A stretch of DNA of 64,000 bases from positions 5,465,501 to 5,529,500 of the forward strand of contig WPIO01000020.1 in the NCBI GenBank assembly GCA_009760855.2. The letters run 5' to 3'. The DNA is from Cristatella mucedo (taxonomy: Eukaryota; Bryozoa; Phylactolaemata; Cristatellidae). Of the stretch, positions 23,201 through 34,837 are shown piece by piece. A program made the translations under genes and the position numbers. The notes under the pieces are model-generated. The model had not been told where the DNA came from. It saw only the letters and a program-made list of their open reading frames with translations, and did not search any database. Every line of letters starts with the position of its first letter. Within the stretch, counting starts at the first letter, position 1.

Positions 23201-26200
23201 CTTAGCGGGTGCACCCTGGACTTTAAGTTTGACTTCAGTTATACATTTTATTTTTTAGATCGACACTGGAGGCTGCTAATCAACGTTGACCTAATCAAGC
23301 AATTCACCTAAAGATGTCGGTTTGTTTCAAGTCGTTCCTGATTTCTCTCATGTGGAATATCCCTGGGCCAAATTAGCTGTATAAATCGGCCCTTCACTTC
23401 TATTAAAACCCAGTATAACTACGGCTATAATGATTACATGGAGAAGTTTCTGAGTTTTATCATCACAGTGTACGTTTTCAATAAAACTAGTCCATGCATT
23501 AAGTTCCATCATATAGGCAAAACTATCAAATATGCAACGTCAATGTATCTCACTAGATGGGGGTACAACTTTTTATTTAGGTCGAGCTATTTCAATTACG
23601 TTAAACCAGTAAGATTTTGGCACAAACTATCAATTATACGAGCTATCATTTCTTCGAATGGAATTTCATTTGGAGTGTCTTCAAATAATAAATAAAAATA
23701 ATAATAATATGTCATTTGTCTAGCAATCTGAGAGAATTTAAAATCTAAACAGGCACCTCAAAACTTGACGCAAAAAAATTAATACCCGCGAGTTTATTAC
23801 GAGGACGGTATCAAGCCTTCGCAAACTCTTCGGCCGGCATGAATAAGTATAAGTAAAGAAGCTAGCGATCACGACATACTATGACCTATACCTAGTAAAA
23901 TGCATTGAATTATGTATATGTACGCACACAAATCACACCGGAACTAAAATGATATAGACACGTTGACTCGAGCAAACTAGAGACGACCGGAAGAGATATT
24001 TCTTTAATTAACTAAGACTTTGTATCCTAGTCTAGGCGGAGCCACTGACATTCGGTATGTCGGGCTGGGCATCGCCTTGCCCCGGAAGGGCAAAGATCAG
24101 ATCAGATCCCAGAGGCCCGAGGACCGGAACTTGAGACAGCGTGCTTGCTCTCTTTCGGCGGAAGCTCTCGACGGTGGTGGACGTAAGCTCCGTCTATCCA
24201 TGGGAACTCGGCTACAACTTTATAGATTCGAGTTCATCTAAAGTAGTAGTTTAAAAGTTCTGGTTGTCACTACCTAAAGGCTCGATCACCAAAAGCTAAA
24301 TAACTATGCTTAGATTTAACGATGATAGTGATAATTTTATGTCGCATGTAAAGATCCCCGTGACAATCAAAGCTCGTCTTGACTTAAGGAGCATAGAAAA
24401 CATAAAAGCATCATGCCTTAACGAGCATAAAGAAGCCTGCAGGGAGGCACTCAAGGCCAGGGGCTAGTAGGACCCTTGTTTAATGTTATGCAGTAATGGT
24501 ACGCGCCAAATCTTGCACAAGCAAACCAGCAAAGCAGGCGTGCGAAAAAAGAACCAATTTACTGCAGCACGGGAAAGCTGAGCGCAACAGACATGTCTTT
24601 GAGACTTTTATGATGCACGGTAAGTGAAGGTGGCGACAAAGATAGAAAGAGAGCTTTACACTTTCAGCTTGTATAAGCTAAAGGGTTGATCACAAACAAT
24701 GTGATTCTAGCTCTAGGAGAGAAGCTGCGTGAGGAAAGGAAGCTGGAGGAGAGAGTGCAGCGAGGCGCGCTCGATGAGCAAGGATGAGTTCGTACAGATA
24801 GGCTGGTGGGAGTGAGGTCATCCTCCACGGTAAGCTACAAGGACGATTTTAAAGACGACTTGATGCTTGGCAGAGAGACCATTTAGCGAAGATAGAGAGC
24901 ACAGACAGAGAACATAATGACAAGAGATTGTAGAGTTAGAGTCTATCACTGAATTCCTACTGCAGACAGGTTGCAATCTAACCACGATTATTAGGCTTGC
25001 GACCAGCGCGATATTTATTTATGAAAGCCTATTTATTAACCTTTTTTAATTCGTTGTAATACCTGTACCTCTTAGTAGCTTTCAATAGCCTACTGTTTGA
25101 TGTTGGTTTACAAATTTTCCTGGGTGGCATTCACGCGTTCATGCTCAAAGCTTTACGTGAGATTATTGGCGCTTCAGACTGTTTCACTAGGTTATAGCTA
25201 GGATTTTGCAAATGGGCCCAATCAAATTAAAGACTGCACCATCTTGTATGGCAGTACTCAATTAAATCTGATCGACACTTATTAGTTAACAACAGTTTAA
25301 AAAAATTGGCCTCTTCAGCTGGAGATTTGTATTTGCCGTAAATTACGATCGCCCGTCTTGTTGGCATGAAAGTATGATTTTTTTGAGCTTTCTGGGTACC
25401 TAAAACACACTGTGAATATGCTGATTCTATTAAGTAAGGTATTCACTATGCACAAGTCACTTTCTTTCCTGCAAGCTTAACCTCTCTATATGCATAGAAA
25501 ATTGCTAGACAGATAGTGTGGACGAAGAGTTTTGCCTGCATAAATGTATTCATTTATGCCAGAATGTGTTGCTATGGCAACAGAAGTAGGCATGAGCTTA
25601 TTGCAGACTTGAATTCAGGTGTGTTGGTAGACAACCATTGCTATCGACCGTTAGGAACGGCAGGGTAAAAGAGGTAAGCATAACTATTGAGTTGCATGTA
25701 CGTTTGGATTTGTAATGTACACTAGGGTTTGTCAGAAAAAAATTTATGATTACCTCAAATGAACTCTTGCATTAGATAAGCAAACCAAGAGTCTTAGATC
25801 GTATGTGACTTACCTCATGTCTACCTACTGCATCTATTATCCAAGAAATTATTAAAATCACTTGAATAGGTTTTTACAGGACATTTAAGCAACGAGTAAA
25901 TTACAGTAGGTCATCTGAGCTCTCTTGCAAGTTCTAGTCGCAATATAGAGCAAATTATTAGAAAAATTTAACTATGCTAGGGGTTGACAATGACCTTCTG
26001 ATTGATGCTGATCAATGGAAGAGACTCTGTTCCTTTTTCTGCTAGGTCTCATCAATGTACTTCTCAGCGTTGAGAATCTATTACTTTGGATATTTTTCAA
26101 CACTTGTATGTATCAACTTTGCATTTCCAGTTGGGTTAATTCCTTCCCCATTGCGAGAAATCAGAGAGGGGATGAAAATCAAAAAAGGTCATTTATACTA

Positions 26201-26309
26201 ACACTTACGATAAGAACTTCGGAAGAACTAAACCTGTTTCCCTTTTAGGCACAAATGAACAACTGAACCAATGCTGCAAACGAAGCAGGCAAGTATTTAG
26301 TGATTAAAC
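23201..26309. other. Long unassigned stretch
   Basis: AT-rich with a more GC-rich patch at about 24030-24200. No supported exon, RNA gene or repeat. Confidence 0.5.
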
Positions 26310-27365
26310 GCGCAGGGTCAAAATGTTTGAGCACATATACGACAAATCTTATGGGTCACAATAGGTATCAGGATCAGTTGCATGTGGGCTTCTTGGTATG
26401 TCTGAGTCGGGGATGGCGCTTAGTCAATGGGAATTAAGTTCCAAGTCGTGGACGCGTTCAAACTAAAGGCACGGTCTCCAAGTTAGTTAAGGCTTCGTGA
26501 GATGCAGCAATCTGAGAAGGAAGAGTGAATAATATACAGTGTTTACACTGATGGAGAAATATATCGTATAGGTAGGTTAGAGCAATAAAATGAGAAGACG
26601 TAAACGTAAGTGACAAAGCTGAAGTACACGTGCCATTTGATGGGGATCCAGTGCACGTTGTTGAGAATTGCTGCAATGTGTCAACTGCTTTATTCACGAC
26701 AGACAAGCTCAGCTGCTGAATTTTGCCCTAACTGTAAGCACCGTATTGCACAGGGCTGAGGACCTGCAAGTGGTGAGCTACACAGGTCGAGACGGGACTG
26801 TCAAATATGTTTAGACCAACATGAATGTGGTATCCATGTCTAAGTATGCCCAAATTCTTGTACGTTTAAGGATCTGACCGCGAAAAGAATTAACTGCGGA
26901 GGTGATGCAATTATCTAGTGCAGAGGTCGGCAAGCGCTTCGGACTACTGGGCCATTTCAGGAGGTCAAGAAAGCACACTAGGCCAGAAGGAACCACGCCT
27001 ACTCCGCCCGCCGGGAGTGGGCGTAGCGACCACGCCCACTTTATACTGCTCAACGTGCGAAGCTAAATTCCAGGCACAATGACAGTTAGCTCTCAACGCA
27101 AAGATAAAAGTGGCAAAAAGACGGCTCGTGCCTAGGAAACTCGTTAGATGAGATAATCGGAACTCAAAGTACCTCCACAGTGAAGGGGTCAAAAACCGCG
27201 ACAGCTCAATTAGGCTAAATTTATCTATAAATTACTAAATGGCCGCTAGGCTGGACTGGAGCACTAGGTACGCCGGATCTAACCTAAGGGCTGGAGTTTG
27301 ACAAACTATGGTCTAGTGGAATGTCACTTTAGAACGGGGCACCCAGATTGCGTGCATTTTGTTGT
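26310..27365 (-). mobile_element. L2-like LINE family A, split by a hAT MITE
   Basis: Decayed minus-strand copy. UTR words occur near 26330. The minus frame at 26458-26706 gives TCTGSPSNGTCTSALSLTFT, corresponding to LHWLPV..DFK.LSLTF. The LVQNSA-equivalent is near 26720 and the DTTSKLV-equivalent near 26825. At 26920 it is interrupted by a 390-bp MITE and resumes at 27319 with GAATGTCACTTTAGAACGGG, matching the VTFQ-region DNA of other copies. Confidence 0.8.
26921..27310. mobile_element. hAT-type non-autonomous element inserted in a LINE
   Basis: Begins CAGAGGTCGGCAAGCG and ends TTTGACAAACTATG (reverse CATAGTTTGTCAAAC), a degenerate terminal repeat of the CAGNGGTNGGCAAAC type typical of hAT elements. 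Flanks are ATCTAGTG (26913-26920) and GTCTAGTG (27311-27318), an 8-bp target duplication with one mismatch. Other family A copies show a related pre-insertion site (GTCTAATG near 6669, GTCTAACG near 58873). The interior has CGGACTACTGGGCCATTT and CACGCCTACTCCGCCCGCC. No transposase ORF. Confidence 0.85.
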
Positions 27366-27559
27366 CGATCATCCGGAGGGCACTTTAAGTAAGTGGTACC
27401 TAAACATTACGAAGTCAAGCACACGTTAAAGATACTTTCGGTGAAGCTCTGAGATGAATCATAGTCAGAAAGCATGAAATCAAGCTATCCAATCTGCTGT
27501 TACTACTATAAGAATAAAAATATCTATACATAGATAGGTTTCTCGCATTTTAATATTTC

Positions 27560-29725
27560 GAAAAATCACTATACCTCAGCCAGAGGAACCTCTGCCCTGC
27601 TGGGGCGATGGGGGCTACCTAAATCTGCCGGTTCGGGAACAGAGACCATACAGCTTCGGAGCCCGAAATAGCATCCGAGACTCATAGCCGCTGCAAAGCC
27701 GCCCGTTCCTTGCGTGATACGCCGAAGTCCACCAGGCTAGCTTTATTATCTGGCCACCAGCTACCCGGAGCACCGACCAAGAAGGGCCTCGCCACTGCCA
27801 ACCGCTAGCCAGCGTTCAGAAACGACCGGGCTATGGCCACGAACTTATCAACCTTTTTCCGGGCCGCCATCACCAGGGCATCCTCGCTGATCATTAAACG
27901 GCACCGTTACGTCGACTATAACCGAGTCGGTGCCGTTGTCGATGACCAGGTCCGGCTTGAGAGCCGGGCCCCCCCGGCTAGCGGGAAGGTGCGACTTGCT
28001 GAGACGCAGGTCAGCTCAGTGGCCGGAAGAGTCCCGATTAGGCGACAGAGAACAAAGTTGTGGCGAGCCGCTATTGCTTGCAAAATCGGCCGGCAGTGGC
28101 TTAGAACGTGGCAGATGGTCATAGCCTCAGTGCGACAAAGGCGGCAGCTGGTAGCCGTTCTGGTGTACGACCGGCTCCTAGCTGCGTCCACCACAAGCAC
28201 GTCTAGGCGAGCACGGTGAACGAGCCGCCACGCCTGGAACGACAGGCCGAGACCAGTGGTCTAAAAGTCACTGTGGGTCGCGAACCTGTCCGTGGCCAGG
28301 CAAAGTGCAGACATTGCACTCAGCAGGCTGGGCCCCCAAGCCCGTCCTTCAGCAAAATTAGTGAACTCTCGCAGTTTCGATATAGTGAAGCGCGGCACGA
28401 ACGAGTGCCCTATCTCGGGGGTTGGTTGACACCACCAGGACGCCCGAGCCGGCCAGCGAGATTCGACTGGAGAGACACTTAAGGAAATGTGGTACTTCCA
28501 CCCATAGCGAGGCTGGGCCAATTCCGTTTTAAGGCTTAACGCGGCTGGCCTCAGGTACCGTGGGCTCTCCGTGTCAGAAGAAGGCATGCTGCCTACGTAG
28601 CCAACGGCCTGATTGAGTCGGTGGCGTGCGACGAGTCGCACGCACGCGTGGGGGAATAGCATTCGGCAGGCCTGAGTGACTAAGAGGATCGCTGAGTTGA
28701 TCGCGAAGCATACGAGACCAAAGCCTCCAGCTGAGCCTGGCGCGAACGGAAAGTGTGTCAAGCTGAAGTTCGGCAAGCAGCACATGGACCCGCAGAGCTC
28801 CGAGTCTTCTCGGCCGGCAGCCGGGCGACCTTATGCACCAAACGTTCCAGACAAAGGCAATCGAGCCGTGGCAGAATGAAAGTCAGCAGGACATTGAGCT
28901 TTTGCCAGGGGACGAGAAGGCTTGCCTGTAGTAAGCGAAAGTCCCTGTTAAGTGAAGAACATGCCTGCTCATTCTCAGTCCTAGGCCATCCGAGATGCTG
29001 AGGGGCTCCGAAGTAGGTCATGCTCTCATTCTCCGGCAGGTCGGTAATGTTCCGGCCGTGCAAGGTGGTGGAAGTAGGCACGGCCTTCGTGCCCCGGCGA
29101 GCAACCAGGCAGCATCTTTCCTGCCTGAACTACATGCCAAGTGTCAGGACGGCCCGCTCGGCAGCTCACACTAGGGCCTGCAGGCCGTAGGACGTGCCCA
29201 AGAATAAAGAGAGGACGCCTGCCAGGGCGAAGGCAGACAGAGCGGTATTGCTCAGCATGGAGCTGGACCCCAAGGTGCTGCCTAGGGTGAGAGCCTGGTG
29301 ACCGGCTCCATCGCCAGATCAAAAGATAAAAAATATAAATACCAGCTGATTTAGCAGCCTCTTTTGTTTGGCGACAGAGGAGCCTTTATGGATATCACCG
29401 CCGCTTTCAATGGCGATAAAGGATCGTTCACCGAAGGATTTGAACCCACGATCTCAGGAACGAGGTTGGGGAAAGCGATCACCTTACCTAGTGGGCCAAC
29501 ACGGCTCACCGAATAAGATTGGCGAGAAGATCGCCCTGTCGAACTCCAAATGGGACCGCTGCTCGTCGCCACGTCCACCTATTATCTCATTACATCTCGT
29601 GGAGAGGTTCGCGGCGTCGTTTGCTATTGGTGCACGCTGCATCGAGTGCACACTTTCGCCCGTTAACCTTCCGAGCGCCAGGCCGAAGCCGACCAACACA
29701 TAGCCATCCATTTGCTCCGCTTTTG
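27560..29725 (-). mobile_element. R2/NeSL-like LINE remnant with restriction-like endonuclease
   Basis: Minus-strand relic, broken by frameshifts, stops and a SINE (29328-29512). In order: an RT block near 29600-29720 (LALGRLTGE, NLSTRCNEIIGGRGDE); GVRQGDLL and FSPILFG near 29500-29555 in adjacent frames; then after the SINE DLAMEPVTRL near 29300-29325. The Y-x-D-D site has decayed to LSAFALAGVLSL near 29220. RFRQERCC-like, TDLPENESMTYFGAP and PWQKLNVLLTFILPRLDC (about 28860-28910) follow. Next comes a zinc motif C-x2-C-x8-H-x4-C (28093-28146), and the endonuclease PDLVIDNG...VIVDVTVPF (27896-27955), fitting the PD-(D/E)XK-type fold of RLE-encoding LINEs. The conserved FLVGAPGSWWPDN segment is near 27740-27780. 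Clade within the RLE group is uncertain. The plus-strand ORFs here are antisense shadows. Confidence 0.85.
29328..29512 (-). mobile_element. tRNA-derived SINE family S1, nested in the R2-like LINE
   Basis: On the minus strand: A box TGGCCCACTAGG, B box GGTTCAAATCC, then GATCCTTTATCGCCATTG, the core GTGATATCCATAAAGGCTCC, and the tail GCTGCTAAATCAGCTGGTAT followed by an AT-rich end. It splits the RT between codons for SPILF and DLAMEPV. ATCTTATTC on one side and ATCTTTTG on the other may be a degraded target duplication. Confidence 0.85.
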
Positions 29726-31965
29726 CCACTGCTGCGGCCGCGTTGTTATGTGAGTTTTGCTGCGTATTTATTGTCTCTGTGAATGCAATATAATTAGGAA
29801 AAGCTTTATAAACCAACATTCCTTAAACTTTTTTGCAAACCGAATGCCTAAATTTGCGGCAATTCAACTCGAAATTGGCTGAAAACAGCTCAAATTCTTA
29901 TTGCATATATAATTTCACCGAGTGAGCAAGTAATTTGAACCCAACGCCCACGTTCAATCTCCGGCAATCCATGGAAGTGGATGGCAACGGCCAGGGAATT
30001 ACGGCGATCTACTACGAATAGTGCTGGGTAAAGCTCCAAATTTTAGGCATATGACGGGACACTGTGTTCAAAGTTCGCCAATAGAATTTCAAGCTATCTG
30101 TACCAAATACTATTTCATGAAATTTCACAGGGACATTTTCATACTATAAACTTCAGTTGCTTACAATCTCCTAGGGCAGACACTGTAATCCCCTTTAGTT
30201 GAATGCAAACCGGCTCGGGCTTACTTTGCAAATTTTGATTGCTTACAACACTAAGCTGTCATACAATTCTCCAGATCAAAGCTGACAGTCGTTAGCAAGT
30301 GGGTCGTCAAAGAAATATGCCTTAAAGCTTAGGGGGTTCATTCGTCTTCTCGCAGGTAAAATTTCATTGAATTAAATAGGCACACTACCTACAGTTTCAA
30401 ACAAGTCAATAGTGTACAGCTAAAGAAGTGTGCCCATACAGTTAAACAAGAACGGATTAGAGCGGCTAAATGCCTGGGATAGTAACCCGAATTGGTGATG
30501 GCACTCTCTGCCTGGATTGCAGATAATTTCCTGGAGATCATTTGGCTTCACCGCTGGAGGGCCTTACAATGTTGGGAGTCGCTTGAGGTCAATAGGAATC
30601 GGCTCTTGATCAATGGCTGGCCGCCCGGCACTATTCGAATGCGGTAAAAGTCAATTGATGGCGTGGCAAGCTTAGCTGGGGCAATTCATTCAAAATCTTT
30701 GACACATTTGGGTCAAATGTTTTGAGAGCCTTCATGCGTTTTGCAAGTTATGGTGTTGAAAAAAGAGCACACAATTTGACAATTGACAGCACATGCAATG
30801 CTTGTGATGATTGTTATTGTATTACAGCAACACTTGGCAATTCTGTTGAAATTAATATCTGCAATCTAGACACTGACCAGTGAGTAATCGTATGTAGAAC
30901 GCGCCTTGAGACAGAACAAGGACTCAGCTTGAAGCTTTGCTAGCTCAGGTGAGTAACGTCAGCACTCATTTTTTAATAGTTCTGCTATCAAAAGTAATGC
31001 CTGTTCTTTTGATCTGCAAAAGTTAATGCTCATAGACGACACACAGCAACCTCAATAAGCATAGTACTCGGGTATGATTGATTTTACGCCATAACGAACA
31101 ACTCGCTCGGTGCGATACTGGAAATAACAAAGCTATCGGTGACATGAACGATCTCGTCACGTGCATACGTTCAGCCAGAAGGGTGCATGCGAGTGTGCTC
31201 TTTCCTCGTAAATTAAATGCGCTTCATGTCACATTTGCAGACATCAACATATGTCATTCATAACCCGCCAAGCTCTAGCTTGGGAAAACGCTGAGTTTCT
31301 ACTTGTTCGTGAACTGTATTCTTATCTGAGCTGGTTATGCATGTTAACGTGCATTCACAAGGGCGAAGTTCCTTCGTCCCGGCACCCTAAAGAATTATTC
31401 AAGTACTCACATTGATGCTAAATCCAAAATATTCCTTAGCAGTCAACTGCCACTGATCTATTGCATTGGAAGAGCACAGCATCTTAATTGCCTTGCAATG
31501 CCCCCTCGACAATTAATGTGAGAAATGGTACGAACATTTTTGAATTAATCTAAAAAAGTAAAATATCGCATGAAATAACTATAAAAGTTTCATACATCAT
31601 ATTACTAGACAAATTCCATTGTCTGTAATGAATTTTAGCATTTTGCTAAGCCATTGCTGTCCATCGATATTCATTGATCGAGATCATATGAGTCAGTTGT
31701 AATGATGTGGTGGCACTTTTAAGACAGTTCGCTGTTACACACTAGACTTCGGAGCTTCGGCAGCCACTTTCTGGTCATTTTCGACGCATCGCAAATGGTT
31801 ATCGCATTAGTTCAGCCAATATCGTTGAATACTTTGTATTGACTGGGATTGAATAGGTAGAATTTATGTGGGCACATGATGAAACGGGATGCACAAGGAG
31901 AAATGAAACATCGCTCTGCCAATTAGTTGCAGATAAATAATGTATTGCTGTATGTGCCCGATGAT
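29726..31965. other. Unassigned AT-rich stretch
   Basis: No supported gene, repeat or RNA. ORFs are short and unrecognised. Confidence 0.5.
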
Positions 31966-33034
31966 TGTTATATAATAGTAATACGCTTGGGAAAGCGCTC
32001 TCTGAAAACTCAATCTCTTTCTAGGCGCTTTACATGTGTTGCAAAGGAGGCACGACGAATGGTCAGAGGTAGCATTCTCAATGAGCGACAAGAATAGCAT
32101 GGTTAGGGGTGACATGCACAGGGTCAACATGCAAGTATGGTTAGTGGCAGCACGCACGGTGTCAGCACGCGCAAGCATATAAAGGTCAAATCACAAGGAA
32201 CCACTAGTGCTGTGATAAATAGGTACTTTTTTAGTTTCTTTTTAAATGTGGTCAAGTCAGGAGATGTCGTTACGCAAGTCGGGAGTGGGTTCTTGGCTTT
32301 GGGAGCATACAAACTAAAGGCAAGGTCGCTAAAGGATTTGAGGTTTTTTGAGGTATAGGTCAGCAGTTACGTTCCGAAAAGCGGATGGTACAATTCATAG
32401 CCTAGTGGGGGAGTTAATCTGATAGGTAGGCTGGATCCAAAGAATTAAGGGACTTAAAGGTAAGTGATCAAACTTTGATGTCGATGTGTTGCTTGACTGA
32501 GAGTCAGTACAGGTCTACGAGAAGCGGTGTGACGTGGCAACTGCGACGCTCACGGCAAACAAGCCTAGCTGCAGACTTTTGCGCTAGCTACAAGCGCCTA
32601 CTTGCATGGGCCGGTAAACCAGCAAGCTGTGAGTTACAGAAGTCAAGATGGAATGTCAGAAATGCTTTGACCAATTTAGATGTGGTATCCCTGTCTAAAA
32701 AGCCCGAATTTTAGCAATGTTATCTAGCTGAAAGTAGGCAGACTTGATTATAGAGCTGATGTGGTCGGTAGCGAAAGGTCACTTTCGAACATAACACCTA
32801 GATTCTGTGCAGGTTCAACAGGAGAAATGCGGGCAGAGCCGATTTTGAGTGTAAGCTTTTTTTATGTCAAAATCACATTTGGTTTGCCCATAACTAGTAG
32901 GTTAGTTTTTATCAAAATTCAACTTAAGAAATTTTGTAGCCATCTAAGTAGGTATTCTACCAATACATTCAGTAAGGGAGTTAAGAGAAATTGACGTGCT
33001 AGAATGATGGGAGGGATCAAAGCAAAGGTACAAC
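31966..33034 (-). mobile_element. L2-like LINE family A, 3' half
   Basis: From a short TAATA tail and a good terminal motif (AATCTCTTTCTAGGCGCTTT near 32013) through the UTR (GGGGTGACATGCACAGGGTC) and coding sequence (minus DLTTFKKKLKKYLFITAL at 32124-32312). It reaches the LNDDKTNLL zone near 32900-32950 and the IPPIILAR-equivalent near 33010. It stops abruptly at about 33034 against GC-rich unrelated DNA. Confidence 0.9.
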
Positions 33035-33216
33035 TGATGTCGGGAGGGGTGGCGGCAACGGCGGCGTCATTGGCGGCCGAGGATCCAGCAACGCCCTCGC
33101 GGCTGCTCCCGAGAACATCGGCTGCTGGCCGCCCGGGGCAGACCTTTGACATTGCACTTGGTGGTCATCCAAAAAGCAGGGCCGCAATGACCGCATTTCT
33201 AACGACTACAATGTAG
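33035..33216 (+). other. GC-rich orphan ORF at a LINE breakpoint
   Basis: A 182-bp GC-rich island in AT-rich surroundings. The plus frame from ATG 33037 reads MSGGVAATAASLAAEDPATP, then GGHPKSRAAMTAFLTTTM and a stop. The minus strand is also partly open. Composition is unlike both flanks. It could be an exon fragment, part of another element joined to the LINE's 5' truncation point, or chance. No family recognised. Confidence 0.3.
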
Positions 33217-33299
33217 GAATATGTTATATATTATATGCTATGTAATATTTTCACAAGATATGAAAACAAGACAGTTTATATCATGGCATTTCCATATGG

Positions 33300-33410
33300 G
33301 AGGGGAGGATCTACCCCAGGGGAGGGAAATGTCCGGGGGGGGGGGAATATCGGAGGGGGGGGGAAATGTCCTGAGGGGAAGTCGTGGGGGGGGGGAATAT
33401 TCGTAACCCC
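33300..33410 (+). repeat. G-tract block with GGGAAATGTCC units
   Basis: Several runs of 8-11 G separated by AATATCGGA, AAATGTCC and GAAGTCGT spacers on the plus strand. Four or more G-runs in about 100 bp could form stacked G-quadruplexes. The alternation of poly-G with GAAATGTCC looks like a patterned repeat rather than a simple poly-G tract. Confidence 0.8.
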
Positions 33411-33714
33411 TGATTATACTTAATGAAACCTGCTTATTGCAGTATATTCTAGAGTATCGTTCTTTACACAATATTCGTTATTAATAAGTATTTTTTAAAT
33501 TTTAAAGTGCTATACAAAACATGTTTTTTTAGTTGGGTCCCAAACTGATTATTGTAAATTTAATTCATTTTAATGGGGATAATTGGTTTGGATGTATAAT
33601 TTTAGTTAGAAGCACGGCAATAAAAGAATGAAACTCGTGAGGCCAGTCACCACTGTATATATGTATACATGTGTGTATATATATGTATCCATATATACAC
33701 ATATACAAATACAA

Positions 33715-33746
<32 letters not shown>

Positions 33747-34565
33747 ATACACATATATATGTATAAATACATAATAAACTGTTGGTCAACAAATGTCTGC
33801 CTTTTTCTAAGACTCTTAAATGAGAAACTGATGTTCTTTCTTCTTCTCAGCACGTTAAAAGTGCTTAACAAGGTTTTTTAGTTCTTTTAGGGTGCTATAA
33901 ATATATCTTGCTGTCATTATTTGAAATAATTATCTAACTTGATTTAAGCCAATTCGATGTAAAAAGTATAGTTTGAGGAAGAACAAATGTTGCAGGTCTA
34001 CAAAATTGGTCCCGTTTCAATAGAAGTAAGATATACGATTTTCTCGCCATGTGCAGTATTTTTACATGGGCAACAGTGGGTCACGGGACTAGTGGTGGAG
34101 TCATGGTGGCTTTCGAGAACGAATGAAATAAAGGAGTTGCTTCACTTAAATTGCGAACAATTAAATCAGAATTTTTTTATTTGCACTATAGTGCCTTGAA
34201 ATACCTTACACTCACTCTGGTGATTTATTAGCAAGTAAACACTTTTTGCGGGATTATCAAACAATATGAAGCCAAGGATAAAAAAATTGCCTACATTGCA
34301 AAATTGGTTGTGGTTCACAGAGCACGAGGCTCCAGAATGCGTTGGCCACCCTTTGAAAGGCCCCTTTCTTAAGTTCATTGTTGTGTACAGTTCTAGCCTT
34401 TGCGTTGCGTAACAATGAGTTATCTCTTGAGTAATAATGAGTTATCATGCGATAATTTAGCAAAAGCAATATTCAGTACTGGCAGGCTACATAGCTATTA
34501 CGCTTTGCTCATCGCTTATAAACATGACTTTTAGAAAAAAGCTTGCAATTTATTTGTCTATGACA
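33411..34565. other. AT-rich DNA with compound TA/TG microsatellite
   Basis: Holds a compound TATATG/TACACA/TA microsatellite at about 33655-33775; the alternating I/Y-rich ORFs on both strands come from it. The ORFs at 33987-34378 are unrecognised. Confidence 0.7.
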
Positions 34566-34795
34566 ACATTTAGTGGTTCTTGATAGATTAGCCTGCTGAC
34601 ACATGCCTGCTTCTGCTAATAATACCTACATGTTGACCCGGTGCATGTCACATAAAAAAGTCATGCTTGATGAAAACGCAAATGCTACCTCTAATATATT
34701 CATAATGCTTTTGTTACATCATCTGTAAAGCACCCAGAAAGAGCTTTAGATCTCTTAGGGCACCGTACAAATTTCTTGTTATTATTATTGCAAGG
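34566..34795 (+). mobile_element. L2-like LINE family A, 3'-end fragment
   Basis: Sense UTR: TTTAGTGGTTCTTGATAG, GTTGACCCGGTGCATGTCAC. Terminal motif CACCCAGAAAGAGCTTTAGA, then a TTGTTATTATTATT tail. Immediately upstream of the family B copy. Confidence 0.85.
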
Positions 34796-34837
34796 CTTCA
34801 TATGCAATTAAATGCTATATTTAAAGTTCATTTTTAG

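Noticed and set aside
27833..28482. Plus-strand ORFs of 88-128 aa in GC-rich DNA
   Set aside because: Antisense to the RLE LINE, whose motifs are on the minus strand.
33565..33881. Tyr/Ile/Cys-rich ORFs on both strands
   Set aside because: Products of the compound TA/TG microsatellite.
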